A stretch of DNA of 8,592 bases from JBPEXY01 sp052031065. GTDB lineage: Bacteria > Pseudomonadota > Gammaproteobacteria > Immundisolibacterales > Immundisolibacteraceae. The notes beneath the pieces were generated by a model. It was not told where the DNA came from. It saw only the letters and a program-made list of their open reading frames with translations, and ran no database searches. The stretch lies in assembly GCA_052031065.1 (NCBI GenBank), contig JBPEXY010000264.1, positions 1-8,592 of the forward strand, in the 5' to 3' direction. How positions within the stretch are numbered: position 1 is the first letter of the stretch; every line of letters starts with the position of its first letter. The position numbers and the translations under genes were made by a program. Of this stretch, positions 1 through 6,836 are shown one piece after another.

Positions 1-107
1 GCGATGCCCACCTCGGCCATATCTTTCCAGACGGTCCGCAGGAGCAGACCGGCCTGCGCTACTGCATTAACTCGGTATCACTGGAACTGACCGACCGCGA
101 AGAATGA
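1..107 (+). CDS. msrB: Peptide-methionine (R)-S-oxide reductase MsrB, C-terminal fragment (5' end outside window)
   Basis: Only the last 34 residues and the stop codon are inside the window. The reading frame starts at base 3, and bases 1-2 belong to a split codon. The visible tail carries two MsrB hallmarks: HLGHIFPDGP, then GLRYCINSVSLEL. In this family the Cys of RYCxNS is the catalytic residue that attacks methionine-R-sulfoxide; its codon here is at 63-65. MsrB reduces the R epimer of oxidised methionine in proteins and is recycled by thioredoxin. The zinc-binding CxxC pairs and any signal peptide would lie upstream, so the cellular location cannot be judged. The TGA stop overlaps the next gene's ATG (ATGA at 104-107), which suggests co-transcription and translational coupling. 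The short fragment is distinctive enough that I consider the call secure. Confidence 0.92.
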   Translation, partial: DAHLGHIFPDGPQEQTGLRYCINSVSLELTDREE

Positions 108-541
108 ATCAGCCGTCTCCATCGGTAACCATCAAAAAGGCTGACTGGCAGCGCGACCAGCAGCAAATTATCGCTATCCGCACCGAGGTTTTTGTGCAGG
201 AACAGGGGGTGCCGACAGACATTGAACTGGACGGTCAGGACCCGCAATGCCACCACCTGCTCGCCTACCTTGGTGACCAGCCCATCGGCACGGTGAGGTT
301 ACTGCCGGACGGCCGCATTGGCCGACTGGCGGTGGTGATGGAGCAGCGCCACCGGGGCAGCGGTGGCGAGCTTCTGCGCGAAATCATCAGGGTAGCTCAC
401 GCCGCCGGTATGGAGTCCCTATACCTGCATGCTCAGGTACAGACGCTCGATTTCTACCAACGCCTGGGTTTCATCGCCGATGGTGAAGAGTTTGTTGAAG
501 CCGGTATACGCCACCGGAATATGACCTTGCCGGCTCCCTGA
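104..541 (+). CDS. GNAT family N-acetyltransferase (YjcF/ElaA-like)
   Basis: This 145-residue protein is a single GNAT domain, the usual size for a stand-alone acetyltransferase. Near the N-terminus is VFVQEQGVPTDIELDG (residues 29-44), a stretch typical of the YjcF/ElaA branch. Acetyl-CoA-binding motif A follows, with RLAVV at 74-78 and R-x-x-G-x-G at 82-87 (R82, G85, G87). The C-terminal part has LDFYQRLGFIADGEEF (115-130) and GIRHRNM (134-140), the usual final strand-helix elements. It should transfer acetyl from acetyl-CoA to an amine in the cytoplasm; the substrate cannot be inferred. The start is the ATG inside the msrB stop overlap. It lacks a clear Shine-Dalgarno sequence, consistent with coupling to msrB. 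The neighbours suggest, but do not prove, a link to oxidative or thiol metabolism. Confidence 0.9.
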   Translation: MNQPSPSVTIKKADWQRDQQQIIAIRTEVFVQEQGVPTDIELDGQDPQCHHLLAYLGDQPIGTVRLLPDGRIGRLAVVMEQRHRGSGGELLREIIRVAHAAGMESLYLHAQVQTLDFYQRLGFIADGEEFVEAGIRHRNMTLPAP

Positions 542-594
542 ACCGGGTCTCGACGCCGTGCTGGAATTTGATGACGGCAATTTGGCAACCCGGT
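542..594. repeat. Nested inverted repeat downstream of the GNAT gene
   Basis: A perfect 7-bp inverted repeat (ACCGGGT at 542-548, ACCCGGT at 588-594) encloses a second 5-bp pair (GCCGT at 555-559, ACGGC at 574-578). It begins directly after the GNAT stop codon and could fold into an interrupted stem-loop. No T-run follows, so it is not a convincing intrinsic terminator. A further 5-bp hairpin (CCCCG at 603-607, CGGGG at 614-618) lies just downstream, also without a T-run. The 144-bp spacer (542-685) holds no other recognisable feature and no convincing promoter. The structure may stabilise or attenuate the transcript; function is inference only. Confidence 0.4.
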
Positions 595-685
595 GCAACA
601 TTCCCCGTGTCGCCGGGGTCTCTATGCGAAACCGGCGGTAATCAACCCGCTACCAATCACTGCGACTCACCGAACCTGACTGAAC

Positions 686-1000
686 ATGCAGCAATCGACC
701 CCAACCGCCGCCCTGCCGAGATTGACCATCAACTACTGCACCCGTTGCAACTGGCTGCTACGCGCTGCCTGGCTGGCGCAGGAAGTGTTGCAGCGCTTCG
801 CGGAGGAGATCGGGGAAGTGGCGCTGCGGCCCGGCGCAGGTGGCGAATTTACCCTGCTGCTGACTCTCGAAGATGGTTCAGAACATCTCATCTGGGAGCG
901 GAAGCGTGACGGTGGTTTCCCTGAAGCGAAGCAGATCAAGCAGCGTCTGCGTGACCTGATCGCACCGCAGATGGACCTTGGCCATGGCGAACCAGAATGA
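686..1000 (+). CDS. SelT/SelW/SelH (Rdx) family thioredoxin-like protein, Cys form
   Basis: The 104-residue product has the Rdx pattern: a first beta strand ending in NYCTRCNWLLRAAWLAQEV (residues 16-34) with the redox pair C18-x-x-C21, then GEVALRPGAGGEF (43-55). The family-typical WERKRDGGFPEAKQIKQRLRD (75-95) and a C-terminal APQMDLGH come next. In eukaryotic selenoprotein W the second position of the motif is selenocysteine; here both codons are TGC, so it is the cysteine form. Members are small cytoplasmic thiol oxidoreductase-like proteins with poorly defined clients. The ATG at 686 is the only reasonable start, because an in-frame TGA lies at 677-679; there is no good Shine-Dalgarno sequence. 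Its stop overlaps the DsbD start by 4 bp (ATGA at 997-1000), implying coupled expression with that thiol transporter. Family assignment is firm, function is not. Confidence 0.88.
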   Translation: MQQSTPTAALPRLTINYCTRCNWLLRAAWLAQEVLQRFAEEIGEVALRPGAGGEFTLLLTLEDGSEHLIWERKRDGGFPEAKQIKQRLRDLIAPQMDLGHGEPE

Positions 1001-3210
1001 GTAATCAAGCCACCCTCTGGCCCGCTGCGTCCAGCAAATTTCTGCTGGTGACCTACCTGCTGTTCGCCAGTCTGGCTGCGGGCGTCAGCAATGCTGCAGC
1101 GGTGAAAACCGACCATACCGAAGTTGAGCTGATCGCAGAGGTTGACCGGGTTATTCCCGGTACACCGTTCTGGATAGCTTACCGATTGCAGGCCGACCCT
1201 GGCTGGCACACCTACTGGCGCAACCCTGGTGATTCCGGGCTGCCGAGCCAGATTGACTGGCAGTTACCGGCTGGCTGGCAGGTCAGCGACCTCCACTGGC
1301 CCTATCCAGAACTGATCTCCACACCTCCTTTTGCTACCCACGCCTACCACGACGAAGTGCTGCTACTGGCACAGGTCACCCCGCCAGACGATCTTGTTAC
1401 TGGTGACGTGACCCTGGCCAGTGAAGTGACCCTGGCAGGCGAGGCCGCCTGGCTGGTCTGCAAGGAGCTCTGCCTGCGCGAAACGGCATCCCTGTCAGTG
1501 ACACTGCCGGTTGGGGACAGCGGGGATTCGGTCACTGCCATCAACCGTGACCGCTTTGATCAGGCACGCAGCCGCTGGCCACAGCAAACGGCGGAATGGC
1601 AATTCAGCGCCACTGCTCATGAGGAAGAAATCTCTCTGAGTTTAACCGGGCCAGCGCCGCCGATCTCGTTAGCGCAACCGGTCCATTTTTTCCCCTACCA
1701 GGGAGAACAGATAGAGCCGGCTGCGCCGCAGTTGCTTTTTAAACAGCAGCAGGGCTATCAACTTCGGCTGCAAAGCTCCCAGTTTCTGCAGCAGCCCCTC
1801 ACCTCTCTACAGGGCACGCTGGTCAACCCGGCCGGGTGGGACCGTGCCGGTCAGGTAAAGGCGTTACACCTCGATCTGCCAGTTCAACAGTTAGCAACAG
1901 CGATTCCGGTTTCCGGCACACCGGTAACCGCAGCGGCAGAGTTAATGACACCGACCGCAGACAGCAGCGCTGCCAAGCCGACATTCTGGCTGGCACTGTT
2001 GATGGCGTTTGTCGGTGGCATGATTCTGAACCTGATGCCCTGTGTGTTCCCGGTGCTATCGATCAAGGTGTTAGCGTTTGTCGATATGGCCCAGGGCGAC
2101 AAGGGCCACGTGCGCCGCCACGGTCTGCTGTTCGCGCTCGGCATTCTGCTCTCTTTCTGGCTGCTGACGGCGGTGATGCTTGGGCTACAGCAGGCAGGCA
2201 GTGAGATCGGCTGGGGGTTTCAGTTACAGTCGCCGACCTTCGTCGCGCTTCTGTCACTGCTGCTGTTCCTGCTGTCACTCAACCTGCTCGGCGTGTTTGA
2301 AGTTGGCGGTACGGTGATGCGGCTTGCCGGCAATGCCGACACCGGCTCTGGCTACTGGAGCAGCTTTTCCACCGGCGTACTGGCTACTGCCGTGGCCACC
2401 CCCTGCACTGCACCGTTTATGGGTGCGGCACTCGGTTACGCTCTGCTACAGCCGCCCCATGTCACAATTTCGATCTTCACCGCCGTGGCGCTCGGCCTCG
2501 CTGCACCTTATCTGCTGCTTAGTGAGGCCCCCGGACTGCTGAAAAAACTACCGCGACCCGGACCCTGGATGATCACCTTCAGACAGCTGCTGGCATTTCC
2601 GCTGCTGGCCAGCGCGATCTGGCTTGGCTGGGTGCTGGGGCACCAGAAAGGGGTCGACGGAGTTGCCCTGCTACTGCTGGCAATGCTGCTGCTGGCGCTG
2701 GCTGGCTGGCTGCATGGCCTGCAGCAGCACCGAACTGAAAGACGCCGCTGGCTGGACGGGTTACTGATACTGATTCTGTTGCTGCTGGTGCCGTTCTGGA
2801 ACCAGCTGCAGTCGCTGCCCGATGACCAGTTCACCGCTGCTCAAAACGCAAACTGGCAACCGTTTGATCAGCAACGGATCGATACTCTCGTCGCCAGCCG
2901 GGAACCGCTGTTTATCGATTTCACCGCCGCCTGGTGCATTACCTGTCAGGTCAACAAAAGAGTGGCGCTGGCCAGACCCGAGGTGGAAGCCTTCTTTCGC
3001 CAGCACGGCATCAAGACCTTCCGCGCCGACTGGACCAACCAGAACGCAGCCATCACCACGGCACTGGAAAAACTGGGCCGCAGCGGTGTGCCTGCCTATG
3101 TTTATTACGATCCCACCGGCAAACCCCATCTGCTGCCGGAACTACTCACCCCGGAGCTGGTAATCAACAGCATTACCGAAGCGGGGCTGCAGCCAGCGCA
3201 GACACCGTGA
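997..3210 (+). CDS. dsbD: Thiol:disulfide interchange protein, DsbD/ScsB type (protein-disulfide reductase)
   Basis: This 737-residue inner-membrane protein should carry electrons from cytoplasmic thioredoxin to periplasmic disulfide-handling proteins. A signal peptide covers about residues 1-33 (cleavage near SNA-A). The large N-terminal periplasmic domain has the ScsB-like WHTYWRNPGDSGLP (70-83) and a cysteine pair C155-x3-C159 in LVCKELCLRE. About eight membrane segments follow (roughly 331-610), containing the two core cysteines in NLMPCVFPVLSIK (C349) and VATPCTAPFMG (C470). A periplasmic thioredoxin-like domain (619-737) has AAWCITCQVNK (C647, C650) and a likely cis-proline in SGVPAYV (P699). 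All three cysteine pairs needed for the electron relay are present, so it looks functional. The larger N-terminal domain favours the ScsB branch over classical DsbD. The ATG overlaps the Rdx stop and lacks a strong ribosome site. The gene ends in tandem TGA stops. Confidence 0.94.
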   Translation: MSNQATLWPAASSKFLLVTYLLFASLAAGVSNAAAVKTDHTEVELIAEVDRVIPGTPFWIAYRLQADPGWHTYWRNPGDSGLPSQIDWQLPAGWQVSDLHWPYPELISTPPFATHAYHDEVLLLAQVTPPDDLVTGDVTLASEVTLAGEAAWLVCKELCLRETASLSVTLPVGDSGDSVTAINRDRFDQARSRWPQQTAEWQFSATAHEEEISLSLTGPAPPISLAQPVHFFPYQGEQIEPAAPQLLFKQQQGYQLRLQSSQFLQQPLTSLQGTLVNPAGWDRAGQVKALHLDLPVQQLATAIPVSGTPVTAAAELMTPTADSSAAKPTFWLALLMAFVGGMILNLMPCVFPVLSIKVLAFVDMAQGDKGHVRRHGLLFALGILLSFWLLTAVMLGLQQAGSEIGWGFQLQSPTFVALLSLLLFLLSLNLLGVFEVGGTVMRLAGNADTGSGYWSSFSTGVLATAVATPCTAPFMGAALGYALLQPPHVTISIFTAVALGLAAPYLLLSEAPGLLKKLPRPGPWMITFRQLLAFPLLASAIWLGWVLGHQKGVDGVALLLLAMLLLALAGWLHGLQQHRTERRRWLDGLLILILLLLVPFWNQLQSLPDDQFTAAQNANWQPFDQQRIDTLVASREPLFIDFTAAWCITCQVNKRVALARPEVEAFFRQHGIKTFRADWTNQNAAITTALEKLGRSGVPAYVYYDPTGKPHLLPELLTPELVINSITEAGLQPAQTP

Positions 3211-3213
3211 TGA

Positions 3214-3234
3214 AGATGCCGTGATTCGGCGTTT
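3214..3234 (+). terminator. Weak hairpin after dsbD, possible terminator
   Basis: Starting four bases after the dsbD stop, AGATGCCG (3214-3221) can pair with CGGCGTTT (3227-3234) around a 5-base loop. Four central G-C pairs carry the stem, and two of the outer pairs are G-T wobbles. Only a short TTT lies at the 3' side and it is part of the stem, so it is at best a weak intrinsic terminator. The rest of the gap to 3361 shows no ORF of note and no clear promoter. Confidence 0.22.
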
Positions 3235-3351
3235 CGATGCCAATCTGCCACCGCTTCCGGTAGCATAACCACCCTGCTGTTGCCGCCGGCGGAGCTGCTG
3301 CTTCCCGCCCGCAATGAATTAGCCTGAATTGCCCTAGCCCCCTGACCCCCT

Positions 3352-3355
3352 GGAG
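3352..3355 (+). promoter_or_regulatory. Ribosome binding site (GGAG) for the small membrane protein
   Basis: GGAG lies 6 bases upstream of the ATG at 3362. It fixes that start and supports this frame over the overlapping open frame that begins at a GTG at 3358. Confidence 0.6.
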
Positions 3356-3361
3356 TTGTGA

Positions 3362-3853
3362 ATGGAACAAGCCGCTGCCGGCATGGTCTTTGTCGCCTAC
3401 GCCGCCATGCTGATGATGATTATCGCGCCACTGCTGTTTTATCTGCTGTCGTTACAGAAAACCCTGCGTCTGGCAGGGCCGGCCAACCGCTCGATGAAAC
3501 CGGGGCTGGTCTGGCTGAATCTGGTACCGCTACTGAACCTGTTCTGGTACCCGTTTACGGTGCTGAAGGTGAGCGAGGCGATCATCACCATTCTCGGCAG
3601 GCCGCGTGGCGACGGCGGACGACTGGTCGGGCTGGCCAGCAGCCTGTTGATCATCACCTGCCTGACACCGCTACGCAGCGAACTGCTGCTACTGTTCACC
3701 CTTGCAATATGGGTGGTCCACTGGCTGCTGATTGGCCGCTACAACCTGATCCTGCAGCGCATTTATGCCGCCCAACAGGAGGCTAGACAACAGCCACTGC
3801 AACAGGCTGCCGCAACCGATTCAGCTGCCGGTCAGGACCACAGCACTGGGTAA
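3362..3853 (+). CDS. Small multi-pass membrane protein of unknown function
   Basis: The 163-residue product has about four hydrophobic segments: residues 8-31, 48-69, 88-104 and 107-127. Between the first two is PANRSMKPGLVWLNLVPLLN (40-59), which leads into FWYPFTVLKVSEAI. I recall similar P-x-N-R-x-M-x-P-G-L-V-W-L-N-L-x-P-L-x-N stretches in unnamed small membrane proteins of diverse bacteria, but cannot name a family. The last 30 residues or so are hydrophilic and rich in Gln and Ala, probably a cytoplasmic or disordered tail. There are no cysteine pairs or catalytic motifs; the single Cys is at residue 100. It follows dsbD by 151 bp on the same strand and may be read through from it or have its own promoter. 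The good ribosome site and sharply hydrophobic pattern support it as a real gene. I do not assign a function. Confidence 0.82.
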   Translation: MEQAAAGMVFVAYAAMLMMIIAPLLFYLLSLQKTLRLAGPANRSMKPGLVWLNLVPLLNLFWYPFTVLKVSEAIITILGRPRGDGGRLVGLASSLLIITCLTPLRSELLLLFTLAIWVVHWLLIGRYNLILQRIYAAQQEARQQPLQQAAATDSAAGQDHSTG

Positions 3854-3902
3854 CGTCGAACAGTGTCGCCAGACTCTACTTAAGTGACCTGCAAGCCCCA
3901 GG

Positions 3903-4958
3903 TTAATGGTCGGAGTGGTCGTCGCCGCTGATCAGCAGCTCTTCTGGTGTACGGGTGAAAGTGGAAACCGTATGGTTGGGAAGCACAAACACCCACGGCG
4001 ACAGGCGGGCGTTAAGCTCCCGCGCCTCGGCAGCACTGTCCCCCTCACCAACAGCGCTGAAACGGGCAACAATACCGAGATCCTTGGACTGCACACGCAC
4101 GGTAACGGTAAGCCCGTCGAAGGTTGCAAACTGCACCTCAATGACGTCGTCCCAGTCGAGCCCGGCCTCATCGACGGTGTTGACATCCACCAGTGGCAGT
4201 TTCTGCAATCCATAGGCAATCGCGTTAACTGCGGTCTCATCAGGCTGCTGCCCGTCGGGAGCTGTCTGTAGCTGCATCGGCTGCTGAGAATCCTCGCGCG
4301 CAACCCTGCTCAGCTGCTTACCCGGATGGTTAATGGTCACCTCTCGCACCCGCTGCTGGCTGATATCGATCACCTCGCGGTTGAGCCACGCCGACGGCAA
4401 CCGGGCGGGATCTAGCCTGCCAGCGGCAACCCAGGTCTGCGCCTCACCAACGCGACGCAGAAAAAACTGCCGCTCGCCCTGACCGCTGGTCTTGCGTGGT
4501 TTGCCAAACAGCGCTGCGCTGAGCAGGTTGCCATTGCCGTCGGCGAAACTCACTGCCAGGGATTGAGCATCCGGCTGACTACGATCTCTTAAAAAAAGCC
4601 GCTCATACAGCTCAGGGTCGGCGGTACGCGGTTCAACCAGCTCCAGCTCACCATATTCGCTGATCAGCTGCCAGATCTTGCCGTTATCAGCAGCATAATC
4701 ATGGCGTTCGGCAACCCGCCACTGGTCGTTTTCTGACGGGTCAGCCGCCGGCTCCCGCCAGAGCGTCACAGTGCCATCGGGGCCATCGAGTTCAACTCTA
4801 AATACCTGCTCTGCTTTTTCTTCCCATTGAGGATCAAGCGCGATGCGGTTGATCTGCAGCGCGGTGCCCTGACGATACTGGCTCACTGCGAAGGCGGTGA
4901 CCGCAACGATCACCACGGTTAAAACAGTCAGACTAATGAGTTTTTTCTGCTCCATCAT
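3903..4958 (-). CDS. DUF4340-domain membrane-anchored protein, accessory to ABC/GldG system
   Basis: This 351-residue protein has one N-terminal membrane segment (about residues 8-27) and no other hydrophobic stretch, so most of it should lie in the periplasm, anchored to the inner membrane. The body fits DUF4340: strand-rich, with RVELDGPDGTVTLWRE (53-68), a WRVAERHDYAADNGKIWQL region (79-97) and LNREVIDISQQRVREVTI further on, apparently as repeated similar modules. It has no enzyme motif that I recognise, and the C-terminus is acidic and His-rich (DDHSDH). It is the last gene of the four-gene operon. Its ATG overlaps the GldG-like stop by one base (TGATG at 4956-4960). DUF4340 genes commonly follow GldG-like genes, which suggests a subunit of the same complex; its molecular job is unknown. 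A second ATG immediately follows at 4955, so the start is uncertain by one residue. Confidence 0.87.
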   Translation of the reverse strand: MMEQKKLISLTVLTVVIVAVTAFAVSQYRQGTALQINRIALDPQWEEKAEQVFRVELDGPDGTVTLWREPAADPSENDQWRVAERHDYAADNGKIWQLISEYGELELVEPRTADPELYERLFLRDRSQPDAQSLAVSFADGNGNLLSAALFGKPRKTSGQGERQFFLRRVGEAQTWVAAGRLDPARLPSAWLNREVIDISQQRVREVTINHPGKQLSRVAREDSQQPMQLQTAPDGQQPDETAVNAIAYGLQKLPLVDVNTVDEAGLDWDDVIEVQFATFDGLTVTVRVQSKDLGIVARFSAVGEGDSAAEARELNARLSPWVFVLPNHTVSTFTRTPEELLISGDDHSDH

Positions 4959-6823
4959 CAGGCTGCTCCCCGGCGCCGCGACTGGGTCACCATTGCCAGC
5001 AGGGCAACAAAACCAATCAGCAGTGGTACCAGTCCGATATTGATGAATTTCAGGCGTGCTTCCAGCGCCTCAATATCCTTACGCAGGTCATGCTGAACGG
5101 TTCTGAGCTGCTTGCGAATGGCCACCTTCTCCTGCAGGAAATTATCAATCTCCAGCCGCGCCTGTTCATCGAGCAGGGCGGCATCAGCTCCCTGCGCCTG
5201 CTTCTGCAGTTCGCTCAACCGCTGGTCGGTCTCCTGCAACCGCGCCTGCAGCTGCCGTTCGGTGGCTCGGAAACGCTCCTCGGCAGCCTTACCGAGATCC
5301 ACCACCCGGTCGAAAGGCCGCGCATAGGTACCACGGCTGCGCACGCTGATCAGGTCACTGCTGCCACTGAGGTTGTCGAGGGCGTTGATGACAAAATTAC
5401 CGTTATCGGCATAGGGGAAAGCGATCCGGTCACCAAAAAAATCCTGCACCTCGACCCAGAAACGATCGTGCAGCAGGTCACTGTCGGCAATCAACAGAAT
5501 CTGTGCTGAATCGCCTTCGGTGAGCAATTCACCCTCCCAGGTAATCCCTTCCGGCAGGCCATCGGCAAAGGCGGTGTTGATGCTGCCGGTAAGCCGTGCG
5601 GCAAGCACCTTTTTCCCGCTGGGGATGAACTGGTTGAGAATCTCTTTTGGATTCGGTGAAAACTGAATCATGTCCACCGCCACCAGTCCGGCGTTTTCGC
5701 CGGTTTCAATGATCGGTTCAAAAGTCACCTCACTGTCGGGCAGCTTTTCAATCGCCCCGGCGGTGGCCATGAACAGGGTGTTCAAACTACTGGTGGTGAC
5801 GTCCTGCTGACTCAGATGGTCGGGTTTGAGTTCCAGCCACGGCAGGTAGGGCTGTGGCGTGTCATTGGGATTACGCGATGTGGTAACGCGACGCGCAGCC
5901 TCCGGGTCGCCAGCAAGCTGGGTGAAATCGACAGACACCCCCCAGGCGGCGAGCTGCGGTTCAAATTCCGAAGGTGACTTGGGCTCCTGCTGACTCTGCA
6001 TAAACGGCATTGAGGGGACAATCTCGACGTCCGAATAGGGGTCAACGAAAACCATGGTTTTGCCACCACCAAGCACATACTGGTCGATTGCTACCAGGGT
6101 TTCGTCAGGCATCATTTTCGGATGAACAAGCATGAGGATATCGACATCATCGTCGATTCGATCCTGCTCGCCGACCAGCACCCGCACTTCGAAAATCTCT
6201 TTCATCTGTTCAAGCACCGTCCATGCCGGGGTACCCGGCTGGCCACCGCGACCCTGCTGGCCGTTAATCGGCAGACTGCTGATCACCGCCACCACCGGCT
6301 TTTTCGGATTACTCAGTTTGTAGATCATCCGCGTCAGGTCGTGCTCCAGCAGCGCCTCGTTGTCAGCGGCAAAAAAGGGAATCACCTCCTCGCCATCTGT
6401 GCTGTTACTGGCCGCCAGGCCAAAATAGGCGGTCTCGCCCACGTCGTTGACCGGTACACCACGGACACCGGCCCGGACGGCCTCATCCTCCACTTCCGAG
6501 AAAGGCTCAGGGTCAACCACACGCAGACGAATGTGGCCATTGGAGAGATTGGCATACTCACGCAGCAATTCCTCCACGCGCACCGCGTAGGCTTTGATGG
6601 TTGGCACATCACGCAGCTGACTGTCGGAAAAATAGAACGTGAGCGCAATATCTTCGTCGAGATTGTCGAGAATGGCGCGGGAGCCTGGTGTGAGGGTGTA
6701 GAGCTGCTCTTCGGTCATATCCAGACGGGCATTACTGAACAGCAGCCCGCTGAGGATATTGACTGCAAATAGCAGTATCAGTGCAATGACCAGACTGGTG
6801 ATGGAGACGATTCCACGATTCAT
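4958..6823 (-). CDS. GldG-like ABC-associated extracytoplasmic protein
   Basis: The 621-residue product starts with a membrane segment (about 10-30). The family-typical ARLDMTEEQLYTLTPGSRA (32-50), ILDNLDEDIALTFYFS and a GldG-like region (ABC_transp_aux type, about 170-450) follow, including VVAVISSLPING (177-188) and LGGGKTMVFVDPYSD (251-265). Near the end is a long charged, heptad-like stretch (about 513-590), probably coiled coil. It is followed by a second membrane segment (594-612) and a basic tail QSRRRGAA. The likely topology is both ends in the cytoplasm with about 560 residues outside. GldG works with the GldA ATPase and GldF permease in Bacteroidetes gliding; the role in proteobacteria is not established. 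It lies 13 bp after the permease gene and has its own AGGAG site. No catalytic residues are recognisable, so a structural or substrate-handling role is inferred. Confidence 0.9.
   Translation of the reverse strand: MNRGIVSITSLVIALILLFAVNILSGLLFSNARLDMTEEQLYTLTPGSRAILDNLDEDIALTFYFSDSQLRDVPTIKAYAVRVEELLREYANLSNGHIRLRVVDPEPFSEVEDEAVRAGVRGVPVNDVGETAYFGLAASNSTDGEEVIPFFAADNEALLEHDLTRMIYKLSNPKKPVVAVISSLPINGQQGRGGQPGTPAWTVLEQMKEIFEVRVLVGEQDRIDDDVDILMLVHPKMMPDETLVAIDQYVLGGGKTMVFVDPYSDVEIVPSMPFMQSQQEPKSPSEFEPQLAAWGVSVDFTQLAGDPEAARRVTTSRNPNDTPQPYLPWLELKPDHLSQQDVTTSSLNTLFMATAGAIEKLPDSEVTFEPIIETGENAGLVAVDMIQFSPNPKEILNQFIPSGKKVLAARLTGSINTAFADGLPEGITWEGELLTEGDSAQILLIADSDLLHDRFWVEVQDFFGDRIAFPYADNGNFVINALDNLSGSSDLISVRSRGTYARPFDRVVDLGKAAEERFRATERQLQARLQETDQRLSELQKQAQGADAALLDEQARLEIDNFLQEKVAIRKQLRTVQHDLRKDIEALEARLKFINIGLVPLLIGFVALLAMVTQSRRRGAA
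4966..4971 (-). promoter_or_regulatory. Ribosome binding site (GGGGAG) for the DUF4340 gene
   Basis: On the minus strand GGGGAG ends 7 bases before the ATG at 4958. It lies inside the end of the GldG-like gene and favours the first of two consecutive ATG codons. Confidence 0.6.
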
Positions 6824-6830
6824 CCTGGTG

Positions 6831-6835
6831 CTCCT
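6831..6835 (-). promoter_or_regulatory. Ribosome binding site (AGGAG) for the GldG-like gene
   Basis: AGGAG on the minus strand sits in the 13-bp gap after the permease stop, 7 bases before the ATG at 6823. It supports independent re-initiation at the chosen start. Confidence 0.7.
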
Positions 6836-6836
6836 G

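Noticed and set aside
558..641. Possible 27-codon peptide starting at a GTG in the GNAT-Rdx spacer
   Set aside because: It has no Shine-Dalgarno sequence and no recognisable pattern, and the length is within chance expectation.
737..748. Selenocysteine at the redox motif of the Rdx protein
   Set aside because: Both motif positions are TGC cysteine codons; there is no in-frame TGA in the gene and so no reason to look for a SECIS element.
568..909. 113-codon plus-strand open frame overlapping the Rdx gene
   Set aside because: The product is low-complexity and Arg/Ala-rich with no family pattern, while the overlapping frame at 686-1000 encodes a clear Rdx protein.
733..1209. 158-codon minus-strand open frame
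   Set aside because: It is antisense to the Rdx gene and the start of dsbD, with Ser/Arg/Pro-rich composition typical of shadow frames in GC-rich DNA.
3885..3905. Hairpin in the convergent junction (TGACCTG pairing with CAGGTTA, 7-base loop) as a bidirectional terminator
   Set aside because: The stem has one wobble pair, overlaps the stop codon of the DUF4340 gene and has no T-run on either strand. It is too weak to call a terminator.
6122..6772. 216-codon open frame on the plus strand
   Set aside because: It lies wholly antisense to the GldG-like gene and its translation has no recognisable domain. The minus-strand protein matches a known family over this whole region, so this is a shadow frame.
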